Assembly: GCA_944333055.1 (NCBI GenBank)
Contig: CALVKT010000013.1
Location: 27,876 to 91,875, forward strand
Source of the DNA: an uncultured Clostridia bacterium
GTDB lineage: Bacteria; Bacillota; Clostridia; Christensenellales; Aristaeellaceae
DNA: 64,000 nt
Reading direction: 5' to 3'
Shown here: piece by piece, positions 37,118-46,762 of the stretch
How positions within the stretch are numbered: the stretch's first letter is position 1
Layout: each line of letters opens with the position of its first letter
Notes under the pieces: model-generated
What the model was told of the DNA's origin: nothing
Databases searched by the model: none
What the model saw: only the letters and a program-made list of their open reading frames with translations
Made by a program: the position numbers and the translations under genes

Positions 37118-38934
37118 TTGGCAAGATCGTCGGCCGCCGGTTCCGCGTGGAGGACGTCATCGGGCGCGGCGGCATGGCGATCGTCTATCGCGCGTTTGAC
37201 CTCAAGAACCACCAGACGGTGGCGCTCAAGGTGCTGCGCGAGGAATACGAAGAGGATCCGGAATACAAGGAGCGCTTCAAGCGCGAGGCGGCGGTCAACC
37301 GCAAGCTCAACCACCCCAACGTCGTCAATTCGATCGATTCGGGCGTGGCCGGCGGCGTGTCCTACATCGCGCTGGAGTACGTCGACGGGCAGACGCTCAA
37401 GGAGGCCATCGCGGAAAACGGGCGGATGGATCAGGACACGGCGGTGCACTGTGCGCTGGGCATCCTCGCTGCGCTCTCGCACGCGCATCAGCGCGGCATC
37501 ATCCATCGCGACGTCAAGCCGCAGAACGTGATGATCACCCGCAGCGGGCAGGTGAAGATCGGCGACTTTGGCATCGCCGGGCTGGCCGACAGCAAGACGA
37601 TCTCCTCGGACGGCAACGTCATGGGCTCTGTGCACTATTTCTCGCCCGAACAGGCCAAGGGCATGAGCGCCACCAGCGCCAGCGACCTGTACTCCGTGGG
37701 CATCATCCTCTATGAGATGCTCACCGGCCACGTCCCCTTCGACGGCGAGACGGCGGTGTCCGTGGCGATGATGCACCTGATGGAGACGCCCAAGCCTGTC
37801 TCGCAGGAGGCGCACGTGTGCCGCGCGCTGGAGCTGATCGTGCAAAAGGCGTTGGAAAAGGAGCCGCGCGCGCGCTATCAGAGCGCGGACGGCATGATCC
37901 GCGACCTGCGCCGCGCGCTGCGCCATCCGGACGGCGAATTCATGACGCAGAAGACCGCACAAAGCCGCAAGCGCGCGGCCAGCGCCGCGCGCAAAAAGGC
38001 GAGCGCGCGCATGCGCGCCGCCTATGCCGCGGCGGCGCTGGCCATCGTGGGCGCAATCGTCCTGGCGTGCGTGGGGCTGTATCGCGCCGTGTTCGTCTAC
38101 ACGCGCATGCCGGATCTCACCGGCGTGGACGCGGCGACGGCGGAGCGGCTTGTCGCCGGTTCCGACCTGAACATCGAGCTTTCCTACGCGTACAGCGACG
38201 TGATGGAGGGCTTCGTCAGCGAGCAGATCCCCGCGGCGGGCGACCGGATCAATCGCGGAGAGACGGTGTTTGTGACCATCTCGCGCGGCAGCGACAGGAT
38301 CGCCGTGCAGCGCTTTACGGGGCTCTCGCAGGAGAACGCGTTTGCGGCCATTCTGGCGCAGGGCTTTGTGCCCGGTGAGGTGACGCTCGCGCCAAGCGGC
38401 CAGCTCTCCGGCACGGTCATCGCTCAGGAGCCGGAGACGGGCGAGATTGCGCGCGTCGGCAGCACGGTGAACCTGACGGTCTCCGGCGGGCGTGTGGTCA
38501 TGCCCGAATTGGTGGGCCAGCGCGAGGAGGAGGCGCTCTCGCGCATCGAAGACCTCGACCTGACCTGCGGGCTGATCACCTATGAGACGGTGGAGGACGC
38601 GCGCAGCGACGGCGTGGTGCTCTCGCAGTCCGTGGAGCGCTTTGCCGAGGTGCTGCCCGGCAGCCTGGTGGAGATCACCGTGGGCCATTACGACAAGCGC
38701 AGGTATACCGCCACGGTCGAGGTCAGGGTGCAGGTGCCCAGCGAGGGCGTGAACGTGCGCGTGACGCTGGTGGGCGAGGACGGCAAGGAGAGCGACATGT
38801 ATGCGGCGACGCACACGGAGCCGGGCGAGATCGAGCTCGACGTGCTGCTGCGCAGCGAGCAGAGCGGCGTGATGACGTGGCGGCTGTATCTGGACGGCAG
38901 CTTCAAGAGCGAAGCGACGGCCGTGCTGCAATGA
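37102..38934 (+). CDS. prkC: PASTA-domain Ser/Thr protein kinase
   Basis: The 610-aa membrane kinase senses muropeptides or lipid II outside the cell and phosphorylates cell-wall and growth targets. The kinase domain (1-275) has GRGGMAIVYRAFD, ALKVL, the catalytic HRD at 135-137 (IIHRDVKPQN) and DFG. A transmembrane segment at about 305-330 is followed by three PASTA repeats at about 332-398, 400-466 and 467-535, each ending in a V-x-I/L-T-V-like strand. The last 75 residues form an extra beta-rich domain of unknown role. GTG start with GAGGAGG upstream, overlapping prpC. Confidence 0.95.
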   Translation: MESRLIGKIVGRRFRVEDVIGRGGMAIVYRAFDLKNHQTVALKVLREEYEEDPEYKERFKREAAVNRKLNHPNVVNSIDSGVAGGVSYIALEYVDGQTLKEAIAENGRMDQDTAVHCALGILAALSHAHQRGIIHRDVKPQNVMITRSGQVKIGDFGIAGLADSKTISSDGNVMGSVHYFSPEQAKGMSATSASDLYSVGIILYEMLTGHVPFDGETAVSVAMMHLMETPKPVSQEAHVCRALELIVQKALEKEPRARYQSADGMIRDLRRALRHPDGEFMTQKTAQSRKRAASAARKKASARMRAAYAAAALAIVGAIVLACVGLYRAVFVYTRMPDLTGVDAATAERLVAGSDLNIELSYAYSDVMEGFVSEQIPAAGDRINRGETVFVTISRGSDRIAVQRFTGLSQENAFAAILAQGFVPGEVTLAPSGQLSGTVIAQEPETGEIARVGSTVNLTVSGGRVVMPELVGQREEEALSRIEDLDLTCGLITYETVEDARSDGVVLSQSVERFAEVLPGSLVEITVGHYDKRRYTATVEVRVQVPSEGVNVRVTLVGEDGKESDMYAATHTEPGEIELDVLLRSEQSGVMTWRLYLDGSFKSEATAVLQ

Positions 38935-38944
38935 CGAGGTGGAT

Positions 38945-39823
38945 ATGACAGGAAGGATCATGCGGGGCATCGGCAGCTTTTACACCGTGCTGTGCGCGGA
39001 AGACGGCCTGCGCTACACGCTGCGCGCCCAGAAGAAGCTGCGCCATCAGAAGCTCACGCCCATGGTGGGCGACCGCGTGCGCTTTACCCCCGGCGAGGCG
39101 GGGGACAACGGCTGGATCGAGGAGATATTGCCCCGAAAGAGCGAGATGCTGCGGCCGAGCGTGGCCAACTGCGACATGCTCATGCTGGTGGTGGCCAGCG
39201 TGCCGCACCCGGACATGCTGCTCATCGACAAGCTGATCCTGCGCGCCACGCGCGGGAACATGACCCCGGTGATCTGTGTCAACAAGATCGACCTGGGCGG
39301 CGAGCTGGAGGCGGCGATTCGCGCGGAGTATGCGGGCACGCAGCTTCGCGTGTTTGCGGTCAGCGCGGTGACGGGCGAGGGCATCGATGCGCTGCGCGCG
39401 GCCATGCGCGGCATGGTGACGTGCCTGGCGGGGCAGAGCGCCGTGGGCAAGAGCTCGCTGATCAACGCGCTGTTCGGCTTTGATCTGGAGACCGGCGGCC
39501 TGAGCCGCAAGACCGAGCGCGGGCGGCACACGACGCGCCGCGCGGAGATGATGGAGGCGGATGGCATGCTCGTGCTCGACACGCCGGGATTCAGCCTGCT
39601 GGAGGTGGAGCCGGGGCTGGAGCCGCAGGCGTTTGCGCAGCTGTACCCGGAGTACAATGCGCTTTCGTGCGGCTGCCGCTTTCAGCCCTGCCTGCACGAC
39701 AGGGAGCCGGGCTGCGCCGTGCATGCGGCGGTGGACGCGGGACAGCTGAGCGCCGTGCGCTGGGCGCGCTATCGGGAACTGCTGGCGGAAGTGAAAGAGA
39801 ACTGGAAAGGACGCTACGTATGA
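38945..39823 (+). CDS. rsgA: Ribosome small subunit-dependent GTPase RsgA
   Basis: The 292-aa circularly permuted GTPase matures the 30S subunit. After the OB domain come G4 NKIDL, then G1 GQSAVGKSSLIN, then G3 DTPGF. The zinc module is C-x4-C-x-H-x5-C (CRFQPCLHDREPGC). ATG at 38945 is favoured; a GTG two codons earlier is possible. It directly follows prkC, a known phosphorylating kinase for this protein in other Firmicutes. Its stop overlaps rpe (ATGA). Confidence 0.96.
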   Translation: MTGRIMRGIGSFYTVLCAEDGLRYTLRAQKKLRHQKLTPMVGDRVRFTPGEAGDNGWIEEILPRKSEMLRPSVANCDMLMLVVASVPHPDMLLIDKLILRATRGNMTPVICVNKIDLGGELEAAIRAEYAGTQLRVFAVSAVTGEGIDALRAAMRGMVTCLAGQSAVGKSSLINALFGFDLETGGLSRKTERGRHTTRRAEMMEADGMLVLDTPGFSLLEVEPGLEPQAFAQLYPEYNALSCGCRFQPCLHDREPGCAVHAAVDAGQLSAVRWARYRELLAEVKENWKGRYV

Positions 39824-40491
39824 TGGTCATCTCTCCTTCCATGTTGGGCGCGGATCTGCTTCGCCTGGGCGAAGAGATCGATTTGGTGGAACGGCTGGGG
39901 CTGACGTGGCTGCATCTGGACAACATGGACGGGCACTTTGTGCCGAACATCAGCTACGGCCCGGAGTTTGTCGCGGCCATGCGCCGGAAAACATCGCTCT
40001 TTCTGGATGTGCACCTGATGCTCGAATATCCGCGCCGGTATCTGAAGCGATATGCCGAGGCGGGCGCGGACATGATCACGGTGCACGCCGAGGCTGCGGA
40101 CGAACCGGCGGACACGCTGCGCGCGATTGCGGCGCTGGGCGTGAAGGCGGGCGTGGCGCTCAAGCCCGACACGCCGCCCGGTGCGGTGGAAGCGCTGCTG
40201 CCGCTGTGCGATCTGGTGCTGGTGATGACGGTGGAGCCGGGCTTCGGCGGGCAGGCCATGCGCGCGGACTGCATCGCCAAGCTGCCCGTGCTGCGCGAGA
40301 TGATCCGCCGGACGGGCCGGGACATCCGCCTTTCGGTGGACGGCGGCATCAATCGCCGCAACGCGCGCCGGGTGCTTGAGGCGGGCGCGGACGTGCTGGT
40401 CATGGGCACGGGGCTGTTTCGGGCGGACGATCCGGCGGGCGTCGTGCGGGATGTGCGCGCGGCGGCGGAGGCATGCGCATGCGCGCGCTGA
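39820..40491 (+). CDS. rpe: Ribulose-phosphate 3-epimerase
   Basis: The 223-aa TIM-barrel enzyme interconverts ribulose-5-P and xylulose-5-P in the pentose phosphate pathway. It has ISPSMLGADLLRLGEE at the start, LHLDNMDGHFVPNISYGP near residue 31, DVHLML near 65, VMTVEPGFGGQ near 135 and LSVDGGINRRNA near 170. The ATG at 39820 overlaps the rsgA stop, with GGAAAGGA 8 nt upstream. Confidence 0.96.
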   Translation: MMVISPSMLGADLLRLGEEIDLVERLGLTWLHLDNMDGHFVPNISYGPEFVAAMRRKTSLFLDVHLMLEYPRRYLKRYAEAGADMITVHAEAADEPADTLRAIAALGVKAGVALKPDTPPGAVEALLPLCDLVLVMTVEPGFGGQAMRADCIAKLPVLREMIRRTGRDIRLSVDGGINRRNARRVLEAGADVLVMGTGLFRADDPAGVVRDVRAAAEACACAR

Positions 40492-41117
40492 TCGTGCTGG
40501 GCGGCGACCCGCCACAGCCCGCGCTGCTGCAACGCTGCGCGCGCCGCGCGCAGATGACCATCGCGGCGGATCGCGGGCTCGAAGCATTTGACGCGGCGGG
40601 GCTGACGCCGGATCTGCTGCTGGGCGACATGGACTCCGTGCGCGAGGAGACGCTTGCGCGCTATGCGGCGCGCACGCAGGTGGAGCGCCTGCCCTGCCGC
40701 AAGGACGACACGGACGGCGTGCACGCGCTGGACACGGCGATTGCGCGCGGCGCGGATGCGATCACGATTCTGGGCGCGCTGGGCGGGCGGATGGATCACG
40801 CGATGGCGAACCTGATGCTGCTGGTGCGCGCGCATGCGCGGGGCGCGAGCGCGGAGATTCTCGACGCGCGCGTGCGCATCGTGCGCGTGAGCGGGGAGAC
40901 CGTGCTGCGCGGGGCAAAGGGCAATACGGTGTCGCTGATCCCCGCCGGGCAGGCGCGCGGCGTGATGCTGCACGGCTTTTTCTATCATCCGCAGGAGTCC
41001 TTCGACCTCGACTTTGGCTATCCGCTGGGCGTGAGCAATGTGGTCACGCAGGACGAGGCGCGCGTGACCGTGGCGCAGGGCGACCTGCTGCTCTTTCACT
41101 ACTACGCAGGCGTGTGA
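40479..41117 (+). CDS. thiN: Thiamine diphosphokinase
   Basis: The 212-aa enzyme makes thiamine diphosphate from thiamine and ATP. Motifs: AADRGLEAF near residue 30, LLLGDMDSV near 46, CRKDDTDGVHALDTAI near 70 and LGALGGRMDHAMANL near 95. The ATG at 40479 is chosen over 40473 because GGAG ends 8 nt upstream. It overlaps the end of rpe by 13 nt and closes the def-to-thiN run. Confidence 0.94.
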   Translation: MRALIVLGGDPPQPALLQRCARRAQMTIAADRGLEAFDAAGLTPDLLLGDMDSVREETLARYAARTQVERLPCRKDDTDGVHALDTAIARGADAITILGALGGRMDHAMANLMLLVRAHARGASAEILDARVRIVRVSGETVLRGAKGNTVSLIPAGQARGVMLHGFFYHPQESFDLDFGYPLGVSNVVTQDEARVTVAQGDLLLFHYYAGV

Positions 41118-41121
41118 TGTG

Positions 41122-41160
41122 CCGCTCCCGGCAAAAAAAGCGCGGGAGCGGGAATTTTTT
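41122..41160 (+). terminator. Rho-independent terminator after thiN
   Basis: CCGCTCCCG (41122-41130) pairs with CGGGAGCGG (41143-41151), followed by GAATTTTTT. Confidence 0.9.
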
Positions 41161-41231
41161 ACCCATGCGGATAGGTTTTTGTCCATCCGTGTCGAATTAA
41201 ACGCCATGGACGATGAAGAGGAGGGACGCGT

Positions 41232-42239
41232 GTGACCATCAGAGAGATGCTTGAGCAGCGGGAGCGCGATACGCTCAGCCCGTTTGCCATGCTGTCCACC
41301 GCGAGCAGGGGCCGGGAGCGGCCCGTCTCCCCGGACGACATGCGCACGGCGTTTCAGCGCGACCGGGACAGAATCCTGCACTGCAAGTCGTTTCGGCGGC
41401 TCAAGGGCAAGACGCAGGTCTTTCTCTCCCCGCAGGGCGATCACTATCGCACGCGGCTGACGCATACGCTGGAGGTCACGCAGGTGGCGCGCACGCTGGC
41501 GCGGGCGCTGCGCCTCAACGAAGATCTGGCCGAGGCGGTCGCCATGGGGCACGATCTGGGGCATACGCCCTTCGGCCACGCGGGTGAGGCCGCGCTCGAT
41601 GAGATCATCGAGGGCGGCTTTGAGCACCGGGAGCAGAGCCGGCGCGTGGTGGAGGTGCTGGAACATGACGGCGAGGGCCTCAACCTGACCTGGGAGGTGC
41701 GCGACGGCATCGAGCATCACTCCGGCAAGGTCATGCCCGCCACGCTGGAGGCCTGCTGCGTGCGGCTGGCCGACCGCATCGCCTACATCAACCACGACAT
41801 CGACGACGCCATCCGCGCGGGCCTGCTGCGCAGGGAAGACCTGCCGCGCCACGCCATTCGCTGCGTGGGCGAGACGCACGGAAAGCGCGTGGATGCGATG
41901 ATCCGCAGCGTCATCCGCCACTCGATGGACAAAGACGCGGTGGCGATGGAGCCGGACGTCTGGAACGCGCTGCTGGAGCTGCGCGAGTTCATGTTCGAGC
42001 GCGTCTATTCCCGCGACTGGGCGAACAACGAGAGCATGAAGACGCACCACATCATCAGGGAACTGGTCGATTACTACATGGCGCATCCGGGGCAGATGCC
42101 AAACGAATACATGGAGATCGTCTATCGCGAGGGCACGCAGCGCGGCGTATGCGATTACGTGGCCTGCATGACCGACGCGTATGCGATCAAAACGTATCAG
42201 AAACTGTTTATTCCGCCGTTTTTTGACGGAATTGGGTGA
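41232..42239 (+). CDS. dgt: dGTPase-like HD-domain triphosphohydrolase
   Basis: The 335-aa protein is a deoxynucleotide triphosphohydrolase that splits dNTPs into nucleoside and tripolyphosphate. The HD residues are in RTRLTHTLEVTQVART near residue 76 and MGHDLGHTPFGHAGEAAL near 106, and a further Asp lies in RLADRIAYINHDIDD. GTG at 41232 with GAGGAGGGA upstream. It lies before dnaG-rpoD, a usual place in Clostridia. The 113-nt gap to dnaG shows no gene. Confidence 0.92.
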   Translation: MTIREMLEQRERDTLSPFAMLSTASRGRERPVSPDDMRTAFQRDRDRILHCKSFRRLKGKTQVFLSPQGDHYRTRLTHTLEVTQVARTLARALRLNEDLAEAVAMGHDLGHTPFGHAGEAALDEIIEGGFEHREQSRRVVEVLEHDGEGLNLTWEVRDGIEHHSGKVMPATLEACCVRLADRIAYINHDIDDAIRAGLLRREDLPRHAIRCVGETHGKRVDAMIRSVIRHSMDKDAVAMEPDVWNALLELREFMFERVYSRDWANNESMKTHHIIRELVDYYMAHPGQMPNEYMEIVYREGTQRGVCDYVACMTDAYAIKTYQKLFIPPFFDGIG

Positions 42240-42352
42240 AAGCGCGGCCGACTGCGCGAAAAAAATGCAGGCCGTTTGCAGGAATGTGCGAAACGGCGGC
42301 GAAAAAGAGTACACGGTATTTCTGCCCGCAGGGGCTGTGAAGGGAGAGGACG

Positions 42353-44116
42353 GTGAAGGCGTTGCGGTTTCCACAGGCGTGGCTCGACGAGCTGCGCGAG
42401 CGCAGCGACATCGTGCAGGTCGTCTCCCGCTACGTGCACCTGACCCAAAAGGGCGGGCGCTACTGGGGCCTTTGCCCCTTTCACGGCGAGAAGACGGCGT
42501 CCTTTTCCGTCAATCCCCAGCGCCAGATGTACTATTGCTTCGGCTGCCACGCCGGCGGCAGCGCCATCAGCTTCGTCATGGAGATGGAGCATCTGGATTT
42601 CAAGGACGCGGTGAAGCTGCTGGCCGAACAGGCGCACATGGCGCTGCCGGAGATGACCGGCGAGCGCGAGGACGCGGCCGGCCGCAGCGAGAAGGAGCGG
42701 CTGCTGGAGGCCAACAAGCAGTGCGCGCGTTTTTTCCACAGCCAGCTCTGGAAGCAGGAAAACGCGCACGTGCTCGCGTATCTCTATGAGCGCGGGCTGG
42801 ACGATTCGATCATCCGCGTATTCGGCCTGGGCTCGACGCCGCCGCGCAGCGACGGCGCGACGCTGGCGATGCGCGAACTGGGCTTTACGGACGAGGAGCT
42901 CGTGCAGGCGGGCATATCGGTCCGGCGCGACGGGCGGGTGTACGACATGTTCCGCCAGCGCGCCATCTTCCCGATCATCGATGCGCACGGCCGCGTGCTC
43001 GGCTTTGGCGGGCGCGCGCTGGGCGACGCCAAGCCCAAGTACCTCAACACGGGCGATACGCCTGTGTTCAACAAGCGGCTGGGCGTGTTTGCGGCGAACC
43101 TGCTCAGAAAGCAGCGCGGCCTCAAGCGCGTCATCCTCGTGGAGGGCTACATGGACGTAATCGCGCTGACGCAGGCGGGCGTGCCGGGCGTGTGCGCGAC
43201 GCTGGGCACGGCGCTGACCATCGAACAGGCGCGCATGCTCAAGCGCTATGCGCCGGAGATCTGGGTCTCCTACGACGGCGACGCCGCCGGGCAGAGGGCG
43301 ATCCTGCGCGCGCTGGACATCTTCGATGAGGAGGGCGTCAAGGCGCGCGTGCTCGATTTTCCGGGCGGCATGGACCCGGATGAGTACATTCGAGCATACG
43401 GCGCGCAGGCCATGGATACCCTGACGCCGATGGACGCGACGAGCTACCGCATGAAACAGGAGGCCCAGGCGCACGACCTCTCCACGCAGGAGGGACGCAC
43501 GGCCTATGCCATCGCCTGCGCCAGGTATCTGGCGAAGGTGAAGGAGCCCGTCGAACTGGACAACTATGTCAATCAGCTGATGATCAGCACCGGATTCACG
43601 CGCGACGTGCTGCTGGCGCAGATCGGCCGCACGGAGCTCATCAGCCGGGAACAGCGCGCGACGTACCGCTACGCGGCGCGGCCGCTGGAGGAGAAGGCGG
43701 ACGGCGTGGACACGGAGACCGACGCGGCGGAGCGCCAGCTGCTGTTGCTGCTGGCGGAGCGGCGGATCGAGCCGGGCACGGTGACGGCGCAGGACTTCAT
43801 CACCCCGCGCCACAGGGCGCTGGCGGAGAAGCTCATCGCGGGCATGACGCCGGGCGCCATCCTGGATGAGATCGAGGATGAACAGGAGCGCGCGCGCACG
43901 GCGGCGCTCCTGCAGAAGGACAGCGGCGCAGGCGAGGATGAATTGCTGCGCATGGCGGGCGACTGCCTGCGCATCCTGCATAAAAAGCGCATCGAGGCGC
44001 AGATCGCGTCGCTGCAAGAGGCGCTCGCACAGCAAAAGGGCGAAGACAGGCGCAGGACACTGCTCAAGATACAGGAACTGACGAAGGAAAGACAGACGGC
44101 CGGAAGAAAGGAATGA
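42353..44116 (+). CDS. dnaG: DNA primase DnaG
   Basis: The 587-aa primase makes RNA primers at the replication fork. The CHC2 zinc finger has C41-P-F-H44 and C62/C65. The catalytic TOPRIM domain includes VILVEGYMDVIAL near residue 263 and SYDGDAAGQRA near 305. The C-terminal third (about 450-587) is the helicase-binding region. GTG start after AGGGAGAGG. rpoD follows 6 nt after the stop, the classical dnaG-rpoD macromolecular synthesis operon. Confidence 0.97.
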   Translation: MKALRFPQAWLDELRERSDIVQVVSRYVHLTQKGGRYWGLCPFHGEKTASFSVNPQRQMYYCFGCHAGGSAISFVMEMEHLDFKDAVKLLAEQAHMALPEMTGEREDAAGRSEKERLLEANKQCARFFHSQLWKQENAHVLAYLYERGLDDSIIRVFGLGSTPPRSDGATLAMRELGFTDEELVQAGISVRRDGRVYDMFRQRAIFPIIDAHGRVLGFGGRALGDAKPKYLNTGDTPVFNKRLGVFAANLLRKQRGLKRVILVEGYMDVIALTQAGVPGVCATLGTALTIEQARMLKRYAPEIWVSYDGDAAGQRAILRALDIFDEEGVKARVLDFPGGMDPDEYIRAYGAQAMDTLTPMDATSYRMKQEAQAHDLSTQEGRTAYAIACARYLAKVKEPVELDNYVNQLMISTGFTRDVLLAQIGRTELISREQRATYRYAARPLEEKADGVDTETDAAERQLLLLLAERRIEPGTVTAQDFITPRHRALAEKLIAGMTPGAILDEIEDEQERARTAALLQKDSGAGEDELLRMAGDCLRILHKKRIEAQIASLQEALAQQKGEDRRRTLLKIQELTKERQTAGRKE

Positions 44117-44122
44117 CTTCTC

Positions 44123-45220
44123 ATGGCACTGACACGCGAACAGGCGCAGCAGAAAGTAAAGGAGATCGTCGATCTCGCGCGCAACGAGAAAAAGACGGTC
44201 TCCTATCAGGAGGTAATGCAAAAGCTCAGCGAGCTGGACATCGGCGCGGACGCGATCGATGCCGTCTTTGAAACGCTGGAGACCGAGGGCGTCAACGTGG
44301 TGAGCAGCGCGGAGGACGAGTCCGTCTCCGCCGTGCCCGAGACGATAGAGCAGGAGCTCGACCTGTCCGTGCCGGAGGGCATCAGCATCGACGATCCCGT
44401 GCGGATGTACCTCAAGGAGATCGGCAAGGTGCCGCTGCTCACCGCGGACGAGGAGATTGAAATCGCCAAGAAGATCCTTGAAGGCGGCCCGGACGCGGAA
44501 GAGGCCAAGAAGAAGCTGGCCGAGGCGAACCTGCGGCTGGTCGTCTCCATCGCAAAGCGCTACGTCGGGCGCGGCATGCTCTTCCTGGATCTGATTCAGG
44601 AGGGCAATCTGGGCCTGATCAAAGCCGTGGAGAAGTTTGACTACACCAAGGGCTTCAAGTTCTCCACCTACGCGACGTGGTGGATTCGTCAGGCGATCAC
44701 CCGCGCCATCGCCGACCAGGCGCGTACCATCCGCATTCCGGTGCACATGGTGGAGACGATCAACAAGCTCATCCGCGTCAGCCGCCAGCTCCTGCAGGAG
44801 AAGGGCCGCGAGCCGCAGCCCGAAGAGATCGCCGAGGCGATGGGCATCACGGTGGAAAAGGTGCGCGAGATCATCAAGATCGCGCAGGAACCCGTCTCGC
44901 TGGAGACGCCCATCGGCGAGGAGGAGGACTCCCACCTGGGCGACTTCATCCAGGACGACGACGCGCCGCCGCCCGCCGAGGCCGCGTCCTTCACGCTGAT
45001 GAAGGAACAGCTCATGGGCGTGCTCGACACGCTGACCCCGCGCGAGAAGAAGGTGCTCTCGCTGCGCTTTGGCCTGGAGGACGGCCGCCAGCGCACGCTG
45101 GAGGAGGTCGGCCAGCAGTTCAACGTCACCCGCGAGCGCATCCGTCAGATCGAGGCGAAGGCGCTGCGCAAGCTGCGCCATCCCAGCCGCAGCAAGAAGC
45201 TCAAGGACTATCTCGAATGA
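44123..45220 (+). CDS. rpoD: RNA polymerase primary sigma factor (SigA)
   Basis: The 365-aa housekeeping sigma factor. Region 1.1 is short. Region 1.2 has [16 protein letters not shown], region 2 has [32 protein letters not shown], and region 4.2 has [27 protein letters not shown]. These bind the -10 and -35 boxes used by the promoters listed in this window. ATG with GAAAGGAATG upstream. A GAAA-capped terminator follows. Confidence 0.98.
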   Translation: MALTREQAQQKVKEIVDLARNEKKTVSYQEVMQKLSELDIGADAIDAVFETLETEGVNVVSSAEDESVSAVPETIEQELDLSVPEGISIDDPVRMYLKEIGKVPLLTADEEIEIAKKILEGGPDAEEAKKKLAEANLRLVVSIAKRYVGRGMLFLDLIQEGNLGLIKAVEKFDYTKGFKFSTYATWWIRQAITRAIADQARTIRIPVHMVETINKLIRVSRQLLQEKGREPQPEEIAEAMGITVEKVREIIKIAQEPVSLETPIGEEEDSHLGDFIQDDDAPPPAEAASFTLMKEQLMGVLDTLTPREKKVLSLRFGLEDGRQRTLEEVGQQFNVTRERIRQIEAKALRKLRHPSRSKKLKDYLE

Positions 45221-45222
45221 GC

Positions 45223-45247
45223 CGAGGGACGAAAGTCCCTCGTTTTT
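45223..45247 (+). terminator. Rho-independent terminator after rpoD
   Basis: CGAGGGAC pairs with GTCCCTCG across a GAAA tetraloop, followed by TTTTT. Confidence 0.92.
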
Positions 45248-45278
45248 CTGTAGGATGCGCGCCGCGCAGGAGGAAGAC

Positions 45279-46742
45279 ATGGTGCAACTGGACGAACGGC
45301 TGAGCGCCATCGCGGCGCTCGCGCTGGAGGCGGTGGAGGGGATCGACGCGCCGTGGGCGGCGGACATCGGCTGTGACCACGGCCGCATGACGGCGTACCT
45401 GCTCGCGCACTGCGCGCCCCTGCGCATGATCGCCAGCGATGTGAGCGGCCCGTCGATGGAGAAGGCGCGCCGCCTGCTCGCCGCGCGCGGCCTCGCGGAC
45501 CGCGCGCGCGTGACCGAGGCGGACGGGCTTGACGGCATCGACCGGCCCGTCGACGTGATCATCATCGCGGGCATGGGCGCGGAGACGATCGCGGGCATCC
45601 TGCGCGCGGGCAGGGAGAAGATCGGCGGCGCGCGGCTGATTTTGCAGGCAAACGTCGGCTTGCCGCTGCTGCGCCGGGCGCTGGCCGAGCTGGGGCTGCG
45701 CGTGGAGCGCGAGGCGTTTGCGCGCGCGGCGGGGCGGCAGTATGCGATTCTGGTCGCGCGCGCGGGCGAGGCGCGCATGCCGGACGCGCGCCAGGCGCTG
45801 CTGGGCACGGCGGCGCAGGGCGTGCAAAGCGAGGCGCAGCGGGCCTATCTGTGCTGGCAGCGCGGCGTGCGCGTGCGCGAGATGGCGGATTTGGCGGGCC
45901 TTTTGACCGAAAAGGCGAGGGCGCGCATGCGGGAGAACAGCCGGGAGGTGGCATGGATGGCGGAAGCGATGGGCGAAAAGGCCTGCACGGTAGGCGAGAT
46001 CGAGCGGCTCGTGGGCGAGATTGCACCCTGCGCGCTGGCGGAGGAATGGGACAACGTGGGTCTGCTGCTGGGCCGGACGAACGCGCCTGTCACGCGCGTG
46101 CTCACGGCGCTGGATCTGACCGAGGGCGTCGTGCGCGAGGCGCAGGCGCTGGGCGCGCAGGCGATCGTCACGCATCATCCGATCATGATGCAGGCGCGCC
46201 GCCGCGTGACGGACGGCGACCGCGAGGGGCGGCTGATGCTCACGCTTGCGGAGCGCGGCATCGCGCACATTGCGGCGCACACGAATTTCGACAGCGCGCC
46301 GGGCGGCGTGAACGACACGCTGCTGGCGCGCATGGGCGCAGAAAACGTGCGGGGCGAGGGCTGCGTGCGCGTGGGCGAGCTGCCGGCGGGCATGACGTTT
46401 GCGCAGGTCTGCGCGCGCGCCGGGCAGCGGCTGGGCGGCGCGGTGCGCGCCTATGGCGCGCCGGACACGCCGGTTGCGGTGCTGGGCTGCTGCTCCGGCG
46501 CGGGCGGCGGCTGCCTGGGGGAGGCCAGGGCGCTGGGGGCGGACTGTTTTCTCACGGGCGAAATCAAGCATCACGTCGCGCTGGATGCGGTCGATCAGGG
46601 CGTGTGCGTCGTGGAAGCGGGGCACTTTGAGACGGAAAATCCTGCCTGCGAAGTGATGGCGAACGCTTTACAAAACGCGTGCGATGCGTTAAAATACAAT
46701 GTGACGGTTTTTTGCTCCAAAGGCAATCCCTTTGGGCGTTGA
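45279..46742 (+). CDS. TrmK-Nif3 fusion: tRNA m1A22 methyltransferase plus dinuclear-metal protein
   Basis: The 487-aa single frame joins two proteins usually encoded by adjacent genes next to rpoD. Residues 1-226 are TrmK, the SAM-dependent tRNA adenine-22 N1-methyltransferase (LDERLSAIAALALEAV, ADIGCDHGRMTAYLL, DVIIIAGMGAETIAGIL, then a helical segment). Residues 227-487 are a Nif3/YqfO-type domain (LAEEWDNVGLLLG, THHPIMM, HTNFDSAPGGVND, FLTGEIKHHVALD, AGHFETE with metal-binding His and Glu). No stop separates them. GGGAGGTG at 45943-45950 lies 6 nt before in-frame ATG 45957 (MAEAMGEKACTV), so the second half could also be translated alone. The start ATG 45279 follows GCAGGAGGAAG. Confidence 0.88.
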   Translation: MVQLDERLSAIAALALEAVEGIDAPWAADIGCDHGRMTAYLLAHCAPLRMIASDVSGPSMEKARRLLAARGLADRARVTEADGLDGIDRPVDVIIIAGMGAETIAGILRAGREKIGGARLILQANVGLPLLRRALAELGLRVEREAFARAAGRQYAILVARAGEARMPDARQALLGTAAQGVQSEAQRAYLCWQRGVRVREMADLAGLLTEKARARMRENSREVAWMAEAMGEKACTVGEIERLVGEIAPCALAEEWDNVGLLLGRTNAPVTRVLTALDLTEGVVREAQALGAQAIVTHHPIMMQARRRVTDGDREGRLMLTLAERGIAHIAAHTNFDSAPGGVNDTLLARMGAENVRGEGCVRVGELPAGMTFAQVCARAGQRLGGAVRAYGAPDTPVAVLGCCSGAGGGCLGEARALGADCFLTGEIKHHVALDAVDQGVCVVEAGHFETENPACEVMANALQNACDALKYNVTVFCSKGNPFGR

Positions 46743-46762
46743 GAATAAGGAGGGGCCCTATT

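Noticed and set aside
41146..41231. Promoter for dgt in the short gap after thiN
   Set aside because: TTGTCC-like and AT-rich pieces exist, but no pair with a proper spacer could be supported.
42197..45808. Minus-strand frame of about 1200 codons opposite dnaG and rpoD
   Set aside because: It spans several clear plus-strand genes and matches no family.
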